A stretch of DNA of 64,000 bases from an uncultured Shewanella sp. (GCF_947497935.1 NZ_CANMIO010000015.1:1-64000), one strand, 5' to 3'. Positions 35,008 through 43,968 are shown, numbered from the stretch's first letter. The notes: generated by a model not told the origin, from the letters alone. Numbers and translations are program-made.

Positions 35008-35255
35008 AGAATCTAGGTTCTAGGAAAGGCAAAGAAAGGTCCTAGGTCCTTCTTTTAAAGCAAAGACGGTAACAGCCGAACTGCCTGCGGCCTTACAGAA
35101 CGTGACTGTGTCACTACAGAACGCTGCGCTTACGGAAAGCACATTGGCAGGACCTAAAATATGTAGGTCGGGCTTTAGCCCGTCAAGCTTTTGATTTTCC
35201 TAGCAGGGCGAAGCCGCCCTCGCAGCAAAGCGTCCTAGGTCCTGCATTAAAATGG
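35008..35255. repeat. CCTAGG-type dispersed repeat, copy B
   Basis: About 248 bp running from just after the YdiL-like stop codon to the GST gene. It starts agaatctaggttctagga and ends gcgtcctaggtcctgc. It includes a gtcgggctttagcccg palindrome and a gggcgaagccgccct hairpin. Shares several blocks with copy A at 32630. Noncoding. Confidence 0.8.
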
Positions 35256-35261
35256 CGCTAC

Positions 35262-35885
35262 TTAAGCGGCGCCTGCCTCTTCTTTAGCAAGTCCATTCAC
35301 CATTGCTTGACGCGCGGTGATTCTATCGCGATAAGCGCTCAGCCTGGATGGAATATCTTGCTCAAATCGTGTCGCCCACAGCAAGGTATGCCCAAGCAAT
35401 ATATCGGCAACGCTGAGCTCATCGCCAAGCAAAAACTCACTCTGTGGTAACCACTTCTCGGCGATTGCCGCGGCCTTGTCAAACTCCCATTTTGCAACCG
35501 ATAGCATAGCAGGCAGACGCTGCTCCTCGGGCAAGGCAAACTTATGCTTACCCATGCTCCACAGCGGTTGCTCAAGCTCACAGGTAATAAAGCTTACCCA
35601 CTTATGGTGCAGCGCCGACTCATGCGTCCCCGCCTTTGGCAGTAACTTACCCTGACCATACTTCTCAGCCAAATATAGTGAGATAGCCGCCGACTCCGTC
35701 ACAGCAAAACCATCATCCACCAGAGCCGGAACCTTACCACAAGGGTTAACAGCCAAAAATGCTGGGTCACGACTATCGCCCTTAGCAAAGTTAATATAGT
35801 GATATTGCCAGTCGAGCCCTAACTCTTCTAAGGTCCATGACACTCTCAAAGAGCGGCTACGCGGGATCCCATATAGTGTAATCAT
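35262..35885 (-). CDS. glutathione S-transferase family protein
   Basis: A 207-residue cytosolic GST. Thioredoxin-like N-terminal domain with the glutathione site SRSLRVSWTLEELGLDW (Ser near residue 10), the cis-Pro stretch KVPALVDDG and the ESAAISLYLAEKYG motif; C-terminal helical domain with FLLGDELSVADILLGH. It is likely to be a detoxification enzyme, class uncertain. AAGGAA lies upstream of the ATG. It stands alone, divergent from the PH-domain gene. Confidence 0.9.
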   Translation of the reverse strand: MITLYGIPRSRSLRVSWTLEELGLDWQYHYINFAKGDSRDPAFLAVNPCGKVPALVDDGFAVTESAAISLYLAEKYGQGKLLPKAGTHESALHHKWVSFITCELEQPLWSMGKHKFALPEEQRLPAMLSVAKWEFDKAAAIAEKWLPQSEFLLGDELSVADILLGHTLLWATRFEQDIPSRLSAYRDRITARQAMVNGLAKEEAGAA

Positions 35886-35963
35886 CTAACGGTTCCTTAA
35901 TTTGCATCAATTGGGTGACTCCCTAAGCTACTGCTAAGAACTAACAATTGAAACCGCCACTTT

Positions 35964-36011
35964 GTTTCAAAATAAATCAGGATCAAAAAGGTCAGTTTCA
36001 AAATAAATCAG
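35964..36011. repeat. 17-bp direct repeat, 31 bp apart
   Basis: GTTTCAAAATAAATCAG at 35964-35980 and again at 35995-36011, the starts 31 bp apart, about three helical turns. It lies in the divergent gap between the GST and PH-domain genes and could be paired regulator sites. Confidence 0.6.
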
Positions 36012-36118
36012 CCTAAAAATAAGTCGCATTTAAATTACGGTTTAATTTTGCTCAAATTTTTGTTTTAGTAATGCAGAGGGTAGGACATAGATAACAGCAA
36101 TAACACAAGGGAATGACC

Positions 36119-36655
36119 ATGGACAGCAATCAAGAAACCAGTATCAAACATGCCGAATTTGCCGCGAATTTAGGCCAATATTGGCTCACCCCTTTTGCAA
36201 TCATTCTCGCGCTATCTGTCGTTGGGATCCCACTACTACTGCTATGGCTCCCCATCGGCAGTATTTTTACCCGTCGTTATATTGACAACATGAGTACCGA
36301 GCTCACCGATAGAAAGCTCATAGTGCGTAAAGGTATCTTCACCCGCACCGAAAATAGCGTGCCACTCGATAAAATCACCGATATGGCACTGATCCAAGGG
36401 CCCTTAATGCGCTTTTTCAAATTGCACCAACTCACTATTGAAACTGCAGGCCAATCGGGAACCGGTGCGTTACTTAGCTTAACGGGCATCATAGACGCAG
36501 CTGAATTTAGAAGCTTAGTACTGGAGCAAAAAGAAAAGCTCAGCCAAATTGAGCCCAACACAGCTCAAGATGAAAATAATGATGCTAGCGTTATCAGCCT
36601 TTTACAGGAAATATCTGATACCCTCAAACGCATTGAAAGTAATAGCAAAAGCTAA
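36119..36655 (+). CDS. bacterial PH-domain (bPH2/YdbT-like) membrane protein
   Basis: A 178-residue protein with a hydrophobic N-terminal hairpin (about 20-45, WLTPFAIILALSVVGIPLLL) followed by a bPH2 domain (about 50-140: STELTDRKLIVRKGIFTRTE, SVPLDKITDMALIQGPLMRF). The Glu/Asn-rich tail ends in a short coiled coil. It is probably anchored in the inner membrane with a cytoplasmic PH fold. Function unknown. The start at 36119 has AAGGGA six bases upstream; the ATG six bases earlier is too close to it. Confidence 0.85.
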   Translation: MDSNQETSIKHAEFAANLGQYWLTPFAIILALSVVGIPLLLLWLPIGSIFTRRYIDNMSTELTDRKLIVRKGIFTRTENSVPLDKITDMALIQGPLMRFFKLHQLTIETAGQSGTGALLSLTGIIDAAEFRSLVLEQKEKLSQIEPNTAQDENNDASVISLLQEISDTLKRIESNSKS

Positions 36656-36703
36656 AAAACCGCACTTTGGCATTTTAATAAAAGAATAAGAAAAGCAATC
36701 AAG

Positions 36704-37966
36704 ATGAGCGATCACAGCGCAGCAATATCAAGCCAACGAATGAATTTATCGACACTACTGAGCGCTATGGGCCCTGGGCTACTAATGGCCGCGGCGGCAA
36801 TTGGCGCCTCGCACTTAGTGGCATCGACTCGCGCTGGCGCAGAGTTTGGCTGGCAACTGGCCTGGGTGATTTTGACGGTTAACTTACTTAAATACCCATT
36901 TTTCGCCGCAGGGGCACGTTACACCAGTGCCACCGGAGAGAACTTATTGCAAGGTTACTTAAGGCAAGGGCGAAAGTATCTTGTGGTATTTACCGCGCTC
37001 AACACACTCGCCGCCATCGCCAGTACCGCTGGAGTCGCTATGCTCACAGCCGCCATGTTAACCCAGTTTGTGCCCTTACCTATCGACTTACTCGCACTTC
37101 TGGTATTGCTCTCCTGCCTAGCCATACTCACCTTCGGCCATTATGCGCTGCTTGATAAGATGACTAAGGTGATCATGCTTGCGTTGACACTCACCACCTT
37201 GATTGCCGTAGCTTTGGCCTTTAACGCGCCCAGTGTTGTTCAGCCCGATTTTATCGGCCATTCTCCTTGGCAATGGGCTTATGTCGGCTTTTTAGTTGCC
37301 ATGATGGGCTGGATGCCTGCACCGATTGAGGTCAGCGCCTGGAATTCGCTCTGGCTAATCGAAAAGCAAAAGTTGTCACCCGTGAGTAAGCAGCAGGCGC
37401 TGTTTGATTTTAACTTCGGCTATCTGATGACGGCGCTACTCGCCATCGTTTTCCTCGCCCTAGGCACCTTAGTCATGTACGGCAGCGGCGAGCAATTTTC
37501 ACCATCAGGAGCTAAATTTGCGGGTCAGCTCATCAGCCTTTATAGCCAGGTAATGGGCAGCGAAAGCCGCTACCTTATCGGCGCAGTGGCATTTCTATGT
37601 ATCTTCAGCACCACAGTAACGGTAATCGATGGCTATAGCCGCACCCTTAATATGGGCTGGCAGCTGCTCACCAAACAGCAAGACTGTGAGCGCAGACTTA
37701 ATGCTGTGATGTTAGCCGTCAGTACTCTTGGTTTATTTATCATATTGTTTTTTAAAGGGGCTCTACTTCCATTGCTGGAATTTGTTATGATTCTAGCCTT
37801 CATGACAACCGTGGTTTTTGCCTGGCTTAACTATAAGTTGATGATCAGCACAGCACTGTTGCCAGCAGACAGGTATGGTAGCGCTATGAGAGTACTCTCA
37901 TGGATAGGCTTAACTTACTTAGTGAGCTTTGCCGCGCTATTTATCTATTGGATGCTAACAAAATAA
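36704..37966 (+). CDS. divergent Nramp-family transporter lacking the canonical metal-site motifs
   Basis: A 420-residue protein with 11 or so transmembrane helices of the Nramp/APC fold: GPGLLMAAAAIGASHLVAST (TM1 region), AGAEFGWQLAWV. In true Nramp metal transporters TM1 carries DPGN and TM6 carries MPH. Here these positions read GASH and MPAP (WMPAPIEVSAW). So it belongs to the superfamily, but whether it carries Mn, Fe, Mg or something else is unclear. It lies 48 bp after the PH-domain gene and 23 bp before the serine hydrolase; the three may share a transcript. Confidence 0.82.
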   Translation: MSDHSAAISSQRMNLSTLLSAMGPGLLMAAAAIGASHLVASTRAGAEFGWQLAWVILTVNLLKYPFFAAGARYTSATGENLLQGYLRQGRKYLVVFTALNTLAAIASTAGVAMLTAAMLTQFVPLPIDLLALLVLLSCLAILTFGHYALLDKMTKVIMLALTLTTLIAVALAFNAPSVVQPDFIGHSPWQWAYVGFLVAMMGWMPAPIEVSAWNSLWLIEKQKLSPVSKQQALFDFNFGYLMTALLAIVFLALGTLVMYGSGEQFSPSGAKFAGQLISLYSQVMGSESRYLIGAVAFLCIFSTTVTVIDGYSRTLNMGWQLLTKQQDCERRLNAVMLAVSTLGLFIILFFKGALLPLLEFVMILAFMTTVVFAWLNYKLMISTALLPADRYGSAMRVLSWIGLTYLVSFAALFIYWMLTK

Positions 37967-37989
37967 CAGATACGGACACCTACACCCCG

Positions 37990-39159
37990 ATGCACCTAAT
38001 AACAAAAACGCTGATAGGCACTATGCTGCTTGCACTTTGTCTCTGGGCCGCGAATAAAGCCAGTGCTAACCGCATGGTCAACAGTGATATTGCCAAACAA
38101 CTGCCAACGATTATTACTCAAAATGAGCGCCCCTTTAGCGGCATTATTATGCTCAAGCGTGACAATCAACCGATATTTACCTATATCTCTGGTAACGACG
38201 TTGAAATCAATTCAAGCTTTGTTATCGCATCCCTTTCTAAGCAAGTCACTGCAGCGTTAGTGCTAAAAGCCGTCGATGAAGGCTTAATTGAGCTAGAGCA
38301 AAGTGTGAGTCACTACCTACCGACACAGGCTAGCGAAGCCAAGCTCTATATTCCCCCTAGTGTCACAGTGTCGCAGTTACTCAGCCACACATCGGGTCTG
38401 GTCAATATCGGCGAAGCGCCTCTATATAAACCCGGTAGTCAGTTTCAATATTCAAACTACGGTTATGCACTACTCGGTGAGTTACTCGAAACGGTTTACC
38501 AGAAGCCGGTTTATCAACTCGTCAACCAACTCAATGAGCAAACTAAGCTCAATGGCTTATATGCGGAAACTGGCGTGATCAGCAACATTAAAACCAAGCA
38601 TCCAAGCTTGATTCTTGGTCAAGCCGAAGAGCTAACTCTGAACGCCGATGGGAAAAGCCGCTCTCACTTCACTTCAGCCGACATAAACATAGATAAGAAA
38701 TTGGTTGCCTTCGGAGGCATGATCGCCTCGGTCGAAGCTTATAGCCAATTTCAGTACGCCCTTTACAGTGGTAACTTGATTAGTCCGCAGAGTCTTAAGT
38801 TAATGACCTCCCCTCAAGCCACCCGAAACCACAGGTGGGGTGTATTAGAGTATGGTTACGGCACTCAGATTAGCCGAGATGAGCAGTTAGTCGAATATAG
38901 CCACAGTGGTTACTTACCTGGCTATGTAAGCCTCGCCACGTACTACCCAAAGTCAAAAGTCAGCTTAGTGATTTTAGAAAACACATCTTGGGATCTCAGT
39001 AATCGCGAGCGCGTATTCGGCTTACACGACGCTATACGCAGCAGTATTCGTAGCAAGCTCATTGCACTTGAAAACCGCCCAGTGGAAAAGCTATATCAAG
39101 CAGGGGTTTCTGCAGTCGAAAGCGTAATGATTCCCACAGCCGAAAAACTAGCTGACTAA
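37990..39159 (+). CDS. exported serine hydrolase, class C beta-lactamase family
   Basis: A 389-residue periplasmic or membrane-tethered serine hydrolase. N-terminal signal segment (about 1-22, TKTLIGTMLLALCLWAANKA). Catalytic motifs of the AmpC/DD-peptidase/esterase superfamily: S81-LSK84 (nucleophile and base), Y154-S-N156, and EYSHSGYLPGYV for the third box. These fit a D,D-peptidase, esterase or EstB-type hydrolase as well as a beta-lactamase, so resistance should not be assumed. The start is set at ATG 37990 because the signal segment begins there; the frame stays open into the Nramp gene. Confidence 0.85.
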   Translation: MHLITKTLIGTMLLALCLWAANKASANRMVNSDIAKQLPTIITQNERPFSGIIMLKRDNQPIFTYISGNDVEINSSFVIASLSKQVTAALVLKAVDEGLIELEQSVSHYLPTQASEAKLYIPPSVTVSQLLSHTSGLVNIGEAPLYKPGSQFQYSNYGYALLGELLETVYQKPVYQLVNQLNEQTKLNGLYAETGVISNIKTKHPSLILGQAEELTLNADGKSRSHFTSADINIDKKLVAFGGMIASVEAYSQFQYALYSGNLISPQSLKLMTSPQATRNHRWGVLEYGYGTQISRDEQLVEYSHSGYLPGYVSLATYYPKSKVSLVILENTSWDLSNRERVFGLHDAIRSSIRSKLIALENRPVEKLYQAGVSAVESVMIPTAEKLAD

Positions 39160-39257
39160 TGCATCTAAGAGGCTGCTATCTAAGGGTTAATTTCTGCTAT
39201 AATATCCCCCGATGATCGCGCAGCCGCGCGGTCCCATAGTTAGAAGAAATCAAACTC

Positions 39258-39731
39258 ATGATTAACAATGATATTTTACGTAAAGTTCGCTATATCCTCG
39301 ACTTAAGTAACGCAAAGATGATCCGCATTTTTGCTAAGACTAAGCACGAAGTGACTCAAGAGCAGATCATCGACATGCTAAAGAAAGAGCATGAAGAAGG
39401 TTATGCTCCGCTTAACGACAAGAACATGTGTCGTTTCCTAGACGGTTTAGTGATCTACAAGCGTGGCCTAAAGCCAGGCGCTGAAGCACCTGAGCCACTA
39501 TCTCAATTGACCAACAACCTTATCTTCAAGAAGTTAAGAGTGGCATTTGAGTTACGTGAAGACGATATCATTGAAGCGCTAGAACTTGCTGAATTCAACA
39601 TGAGCAAGTCTGAGCTAGGCGCACTATTTAGAAAGCCAGGTCACAAGCACTACAAACCATGCGGCGACCAAGTGCTACGTAATTTCTTAATGGGTTTATC
39701 CCTTAAGCACCGTCCAGAAAACGCGAAGTAA
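39258..39731 (+). CDS. yehS: YehS-family (DUF1456) protein
   Basis: A 157-residue cytoplasmic protein with two related DUF1456 halves: NNDILRKVRYILDLSNAKMI...CRFLDGLVIYKRG and TNNLIFKKLRVAFELREDDI...LRNFLMGLSLKHR. Each half ends in a similar FLxGL motif, so it is an internal duplication. E. coli YehS is uncharacterised. It has its own terminator. Upstream, a GC-rich gcgcagccgcgcg stretch could be a small hairpin. Confidence 0.88.
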   Translation: MINNDILRKVRYILDLSNAKMIRIFAKTKHEVTQEQIIDMLKKEHEEGYAPLNDKNMCRFLDGLVIYKRGLKPGAEAPEPLSQLTNNLIFKKLRVAFELREDDIIEALELAEFNMSKSELGALFRKPGHKHYKPCGDQVLRNFLMGLSLKHRPENAK

Positions 39732-39777
39732 TAACCGATATAGAGCATCTAGCCAGTCGGGTAATACAATAAAAACG

Positions 39778-39804
39778 AGCACTGCCAATGGCGGTGCTTT
39801 TTTT
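39778..39804 (+). terminator. yehS terminator
   Basis: AGCACTGCC-AAT-GGCGGTGCT (one T-G pair) followed by seven T. Confidence 0.9.
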
Positions 39805-39811
39805 ATTAAAG

Positions 39812-39866
39812 AAGGGCCTAGCACCTAAGACCTTTCTCAGCCTTTCCTAGGACCTTCCCTTTTCCC
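39812..39866. repeat. CCTAGG-type dispersed repeat, fragment C
   Basis: gggcctagcacctaagacc and cctttcctaggaccttccc resemble the end sequences of copies A and B in inverted order. It is short and may be a remnant. Confidence 0.5.
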
Positions 39867-39987
39867 ATATCTAAAAAAATCAGTCTAATTCACCCGCAAC
39901 CGCTAACAAAGATCACGCTTTGTGTTAATCTTCCGTGATTAGTATCACTTGTCATCCTAACTAACAAAAACAAAGAAAAGGTTTCCA

Positions 39988-41676
39988 ATGGACGATAATA
40001 AACGCCCGCTCTATCTTCCTTTTGCCGGTCCAGCCATTCTTGAAGCGCCTTTAATCAACAAAGGTAGCGCTTTCACCGACGAAGAACGGATATTTTTTAA
40101 TCTCGAAGGCCTACTGCCTCATGTCATCGAGACTATCGAAGAGCAAGCCTCTCGCGCTTACGATCAATACAAAAACTTCAGTAATGATCTCGACAAGCAT
40201 ATCTATCTAAGAAACATTCAAGACACCAACGAGACCCTCTATTATCGTTTGGTGCAGAACCATATCACCGAGATGATGCCTATTATCTACACCCCAACGG
40301 TGGGTATGGCATGTGAACGTTTCTCTAAAGATTACCGCCGTAACCGTGGTCTGTTTATCTCTTACGCCAATAAAGACCGTATCGACGATATTCTCAATAA
40401 CTCGACTCGCCAAAAAGTAAAAATCATCGTAGTCACCGACGGTGAGCGCATCTTAGGTTTAGGCGACCAAGGCATTGGCGGCATGGGGATCCCGATTGGT
40501 AAGCTATCCTTATACACCAGCTGTGGTGGTATTAGTCCAGCTTACACCTTACCGATCACGCTCGATGTGGGCACAGATAATCCGCACTTACTGGAAGACC
40601 CTATGTACATGGGCATGCGTAGCCCACGTATTGGCGGCGAAGAATACACCGAGTTTGTTGAAGCCTTTATGCAAGCCGTTCACCGCCGCTGGCCCGATGC
40701 ACTGATCCAGTTCGAAGACTTTGCTCAGAAGAATGCTATGCCACTGCTTGAGCGTTATAAAGATCAGTACTGCTGCTTTAATGATGATATCCAAGGCACT
40801 GCAGCGGTTACCGTTGGCTCACTCCTCGCAGCCTGTAAGGCCGCAAAAACCAAGCTTAGCGAACAGCGCATCACCTTCTTAGGTGCAGGCTCCGCTGGTT
40901 GTGGTATTGCCGAAGCAATCGTGGCGCAAATGGTGTCTGAAGGGATCAGTGAAGTACAAGCACGCAAGCAAGTGTTTATGGTGGATCGCTGGGGTATGTT
41001 GCAGTCAAATATGCCTAACCTACTGCCATTCCAGCAAAAGTTAGCGCAAAACTGTGATGATATCGCTAATTGGGATAACTTCAGCGACAATATCTCGCTA
41101 CTGGATGTCGTCAACAACGCTAAGCCTACGGTATTGGTTGGTGTGTCAGGCGCGCCGGGGCTATTTACCGAAGAGATCATCAAAGCGATGCACAGCCATT
41201 GCAAGCGCCCAATAGTGTTCCCACTGTCGAACCCAACCAGCCGCGTTGAAGCCACGCCAAAAGATATTTTACACTGGACTCAAGGCCAAGCGCTGGTAGC
41301 AACTGGTAGCCCATTTGAGCCAGTGGTGGTTGACGATGTGACCTATGAGATTGCCCAGTGTAATAACAGTTATATCTTCCCAGGTATTGGCCTTGGCGTA
41401 TTAGCCTCTGGGGCAAAGCGCGTCAGCGACGCTATGTTGATGGCATCGAGCCGCGCACTTGCAGAGTGTTCACCACTAGCGATAGACGGTGAAGGCTCAC
41501 TGCTACCAAAGCTTGAAGATATTCATAAGGTGAGTAAGCACATTGCTTTCGCCGTCGCCCGAGTGGCAATTGAAGAAGGCCATGCACAGCCTGTTACCGC
41601 AGAGCAGCTGAACTATGCGATTGACGATAACTTCTGGATGGCAGAATATCGACGTTATAAAAGAACTTCGTTCTAA
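39988..41676 (+). CDS. maeA: NAD-dependent malic enzyme
   Basis: A 562-residue malate dehydrogenase (oxaloacetate-decarboxylating), the same size as E. coli MaeA (SfcA). Malic domain with YTPTVGMACERFSKDYRRNRG and GERILGLGDQGIGGMGIPIG; the catalytic Tyr and Lys and metal-binding FEDFAQKNA and NDDIQGTAAV are present. NAD-binding domain with FLGAGSAGCGIAEAI (GxGxxG-type) and LSNPTSRVEATPKDI. It makes pyruvate from malate in the cytoplasm. AAAGG lies nine bases before the ATG. Own terminator. Confidence 0.95.
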   Translation: MDDNKRPLYLPFAGPAILEAPLINKGSAFTDEERIFFNLEGLLPHVIETIEEQASRAYDQYKNFSNDLDKHIYLRNIQDTNETLYYRLVQNHITEMMPIIYTPTVGMACERFSKDYRRNRGLFISYANKDRIDDILNNSTRQKVKIIVVTDGERILGLGDQGIGGMGIPIGKLSLYTSCGGISPAYTLPITLDVGTDNPHLLEDPMYMGMRSPRIGGEEYTEFVEAFMQAVHRRWPDALIQFEDFAQKNAMPLLERYKDQYCCFNDDIQGTAAVTVGSLLAACKAAKTKLSEQRITFLGAGSAGCGIAEAIVAQMVSEGISEVQARKQVFMVDRWGMLQSNMPNLLPFQQKLAQNCDDIANWDNFSDNISLLDVVNNAKPTVLVGVSGAPGLFTEEIIKAMHSHCKRPIVFPLSNPTSRVEATPKDILHWTQGQALVATGSPFEPVVVDDVTYEIAQCNNSYIFPGIGLGVLASGAKRVSDAMLMASSRALAECSPLAIDGEGSLLPKLEDIHKVSKHIAFAVARVAIEEGHAQPVTAEQLNYAIDDNFWMAEYRRYKRTSF

Positions 41677-41714
41677 GATTCTGCTTCGGAACCTTAACTA
41701 ACGAAGTTGAAATC

Positions 41715-41742
41715 AAAAGCAGTCATATTTGGCTGCTTTTTT
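41715..41742 (+). terminator. maeA terminator
   Basis: AAAGCAG-N8-CTGCTTT followed by T residues. Confidence 0.75.
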
Positions 41743-41766
41743 GTTTTTAGGTTTTTAGGTTTTTAG
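41743..41766. repeat. 8-bp tandem repeat (GTTTTTAG)x3
   Basis: Three exact units at 41743, 41751 and 41759, then a degenerate GTTTTGGG. It directly follows the terminator. Confidence 0.9.
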
Positions 41767-42142
41767 GTTTTGGGGTTATCTGGTAGTTGGTTTGTTATCA
41801 GGCTTTGCCTGATAGTTGGCAAAACCTCTAAAATATGTGGGGCAGAGTAAACTAAACCAATAACTCACTAAGCCTTTAACCATAACGCCGCCCCCCCAGG
41901 GTTATGCTTATCTAATGCAGACACTTCTGCCCGCCGCAGGCAATTGAAACCACTATTGTTGGTTGTCACTCTCAGCATAAAAATAACAATTAACTTTCAT
42001 GAACAAGATTATTGTTTAGCTATCCCCCCTAACTTGACGAAAATCGTAAACTTGCAGCTAAAAGCAAAAAACGGTAGGTTGCAGGTCAACAAAAGGACAG
42101 TTTTGTTTAACGATTAAATAATAACTTAAAAAAGGACTTACA

Positions 42143-42835
42143 ATGTACAAAGTACTCGTAGTGATATGTGCCCTACTGACATTATCAGGCTGTGTTTCGC
42201 CTATCGCTTTGCAAGAACAGACTCCTACCCCTGAATATCAAAACAAAGAGCCTATTCTCATCAGTGTTATCGATAATCGAAAAAAAGTTAAAGAAGGAAA
42301 ACCTGAAACTTTCATTGGACGTGCTCATGCAACGTTTGGCATACCTGTTGATTGGGATGTAAATGCAATTTTAGCGACGGAAAAAACAGATAAATCTTTA
42401 ACCTTAAGCCAATGGCTGCAAACACGAATCGTCACAGGACTGACTGAAAAAGGGTGGCAAGTAAAGGCTGCTGACTTTAAAACGGTACCGACAGAAACAA
42501 TCGCTAGCCATACGTTAACCGAGCAAGAATCGCAGCACCTTTTAGTCCTCGACTTGCAAGAGTGGTTCTTTAGTATCAATTTAAATTGGGTATCGTCATT
42601 TAACTTTGATACCGATGTTGATACCTACTTATTTGATAAGACTCGCGGCTTAACTTATCAAAAAAATACCCAAGAAAGAGATGTCATTGAAGAAGAAGGT
42701 AGCGAATCGCCACAAAACAATGTACTACGTGCTTACCATGACCAACTATTACAAATCCTCTCTGATCCAGAGCTAAAAGCGTTAATACTGCAAGAGCCCC
42801 CCGTAAAAACGGCCGAGTCGACAACTACGCTATAA
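42143..42835 (+). CDS. lipoprotein of unknown function
   Basis: A 230-residue lipoprotein, MYKVLVVICALLTLSGC with lipobox LSGC at Cys17. The mature part starts with a Pro/Glu-rich linker, followed by ILISVIDNRKKVKEGKPETFIGRA, with a YajG-like beta-strand start, and a body with WLQTRIVTGLTEKGWQVKAA resembling YajG/FlgT-type folds. That is a pattern impression only. It is not part of a recognised operon. AAGGA is upstream of the ATG, and a double hairpin terminator follows. Confidence 0.7.
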   Translation: MYKVLVVICALLTLSGCVSPIALQEQTPTPEYQNKEPILISVIDNRKKVKEGKPETFIGRAHATFGIPVDWDVNAILATEKTDKSLTLSQWLQTRIVTGLTEKGWQVKAADFKTVPTETIASHTLTEQESQHLLVLDLQEWFFSINLNWVSSFNFDTDVDTYLFDKTRGLTYQKNTQERDVIEEEGSESPQNNVLRAYHDQLLQILSDPELKALILQEPPVKTAESTTTL

Positions 42836-42849
42836 ACCTCCACATAAAC

Positions 42850-42897
42850 AAAAAAGGCTATGGGAAAACTCCCATAGCCTCTTGAAATAGCCTTTTT
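42850..42897. terminator. nested bidirectional terminator
   Basis: AGGCTATGGGA/TCCCATAGCCT (42855-42865 with 42870-42880) gives a hairpin followed on the minus strand by T7. The same left arm (AAAAAGGCTAT) can also pair with ATAGCCTTTTT (42887-42897), giving a plus-strand terminator. Confidence 0.75.
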
Positions 42898-42925
42898 GAC
42901 TTAACTTTATAGCAAAAAGTTAAAA

Positions 42926-43363
42926 CTATTGACCTGCAATAACAGCCTTAATGCTGTTAAGCATCGAACGGTCAGTTCGCGCTTTCTTAAGCTTGCGTAC
43001 ACTCTCTTTAAGCGAAGCGTCTGATAATCGAGTGAAGATACCGTTGTACTCTTTCTCGGCGATCTCATCGTCAGTGTCGGCCATCTCTGCGATGTCTTGC
43101 GCGACGCGGCTTAGCTGGAACCATGCGTTAGCGATATAGAAACCGTGGAAGTCCTCTTTTGGCAATAAGCCCTTGGCACTGGCTGGCAATGCGTCCCAAC
43201 CAGCGCTGAACTTAAGATCTTTGTCTTCAATTAGCTCATTGCAAAGGTTTGCGTAGGCTTCGAACAATCCCTCAGGAATGTCATTCATTGGCATCACGGT
43301 GTTGCATACGTTTAATGAAACCTGCTCAGCACGTTCTCTATAAGCCTGGGTTACTTCTGTCAT
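42926..43363 (-). CDS. conserved small protein, possibly DUF3069
   Basis: A 145-residue protein without signal peptide or membrane segment, predicted mostly helical, with two cysteines. The sequence (NVCNTVMPMNDIPEGLFEAY, LPKEDFHGFYIANAWFQLSR) resembles the Gammaproteobacterial DUF3069 type in memory, but I am not certain. Function unknown. It is convergent with the lipoprotein gene and shares its terminator. Confidence 0.65.
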   Translation of the reverse strand: MTEVTQAYRERAEQVSLNVCNTVMPMNDIPEGLFEAYANLCNELIEDKDLKFSAGWDALPASAKGLLPKEDFHGFYIANAWFQLSRVAQDIAEMADTDDEIAEKEYNGIFTRLSDASLKESVRKLKKARTDRSMLNSIKAVIAGQ

Positions 43364-43443
43364 TGCTTTCTCTCTACAAATATATCTAAAAATATTTCAG
43401 TTAGATGGCGCCAAATAGCACCTCTCTAAATTCAATTGGTACG

Positions 43444-43968
43444 TTAAAATTTACCGCTTACATATAAGCCGTAATTACCGTTACCAACGATTGGTGTGAT
43501 GGTGATGCCTTTATAAGGGTCGGTAAAGTATAGCCCTGATAAAATGCCAATGGCGGCGCCAGCTAATACATCTTCCACATGATGCTTATCGCTTTCAACA
43601 CGGGTGTAACCCACGTAGGCCGCGCCAATGTAAGCGGGAATAGCCCACTGCCAGCCGTATCTTTTCTGTACAAAGGTTGCAGCGGCAAAACTGTCAGCGG
43701 TATGTCCCGACGGGAACGAGTCATCCCCAGAGCCATCGGGCCTGTCTTTATCGACCGTATATTTAAGGCCTTCGACCACTAAGCGAGAAACCACGCCAGT
43801 TTTGGCTAGTTGCCACGCGCCTTCGTAACCCTCTTCATAGATAAGAGTGCCACCCAGCACAGCGGCAGGAATAAGCAGGTGCAATACATCGCCTGACTTT
43901 TCTAAATCCGATGAGGCGAAAGTTGTCCAACTTGTCAGTAAAAGCAAACAAGCAAATAGCTTTTTCAT
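43444..43968 (-). CDS. PAP2-superfamily phosphatase, exported
   Basis: A 174-residue protein with signal peptide MKKLFACLLLLTSWTTFASS. The three PAP2 motifs are complete: KYTVDKDRP, PSGHTADSF and RVESDKHHVEDVLAG. The family includes phosphatidic-acid, undecaprenyl-diphosphate and lipid A phosphatases; the substrate is unknown. Apart from the signal, few membrane helices, so it may be periplasmic and act at a membrane face. The frame stays open 32 codons upstream of the chosen ATG, but the signal starts at MKK. Confidence 0.88.
   Translation of the reverse strand: MKKLFACLLLLTSWTTFASSDLEKSGDVLHLLIPAAVLGGTLIYEEGYEGAWQLAKTGVVSRLVVEGLKYTVDKDRPDGSGDDSFPSGHTADSFAAATFVQKRYGWQWAIPAYIGAAYVGYTRVESDKHHVEDVLAGAAIGILSGLYFTDPYKGITITPIVGNGNYGLYVSGKF

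Larger units (their letters stand above)
41677..42142. other. 466-bp gap with terminator and small repeat
   Basis: It holds the maeA terminator, a short GTTTTTAG repeat (41743-41766) and nothing recognisable further on. A CATAAC...GTTATG hairpin around a C-rich loop lies near 41881-41906. A weak palindromic stretch is near 41930. No RNA gene or open frame stands out. Confidence 0.4.

Noticed and set aside
37990..39159. Beta-lactam resistance gene
   Set aside because: The motifs fit many serine hydrolases, so calling resistance would go beyond the sequence.
40764..41255. 163-codon open frame on the minus strand
   Set aside because: It lies antisense inside maeA, whose coding sequence is complete and conserved.
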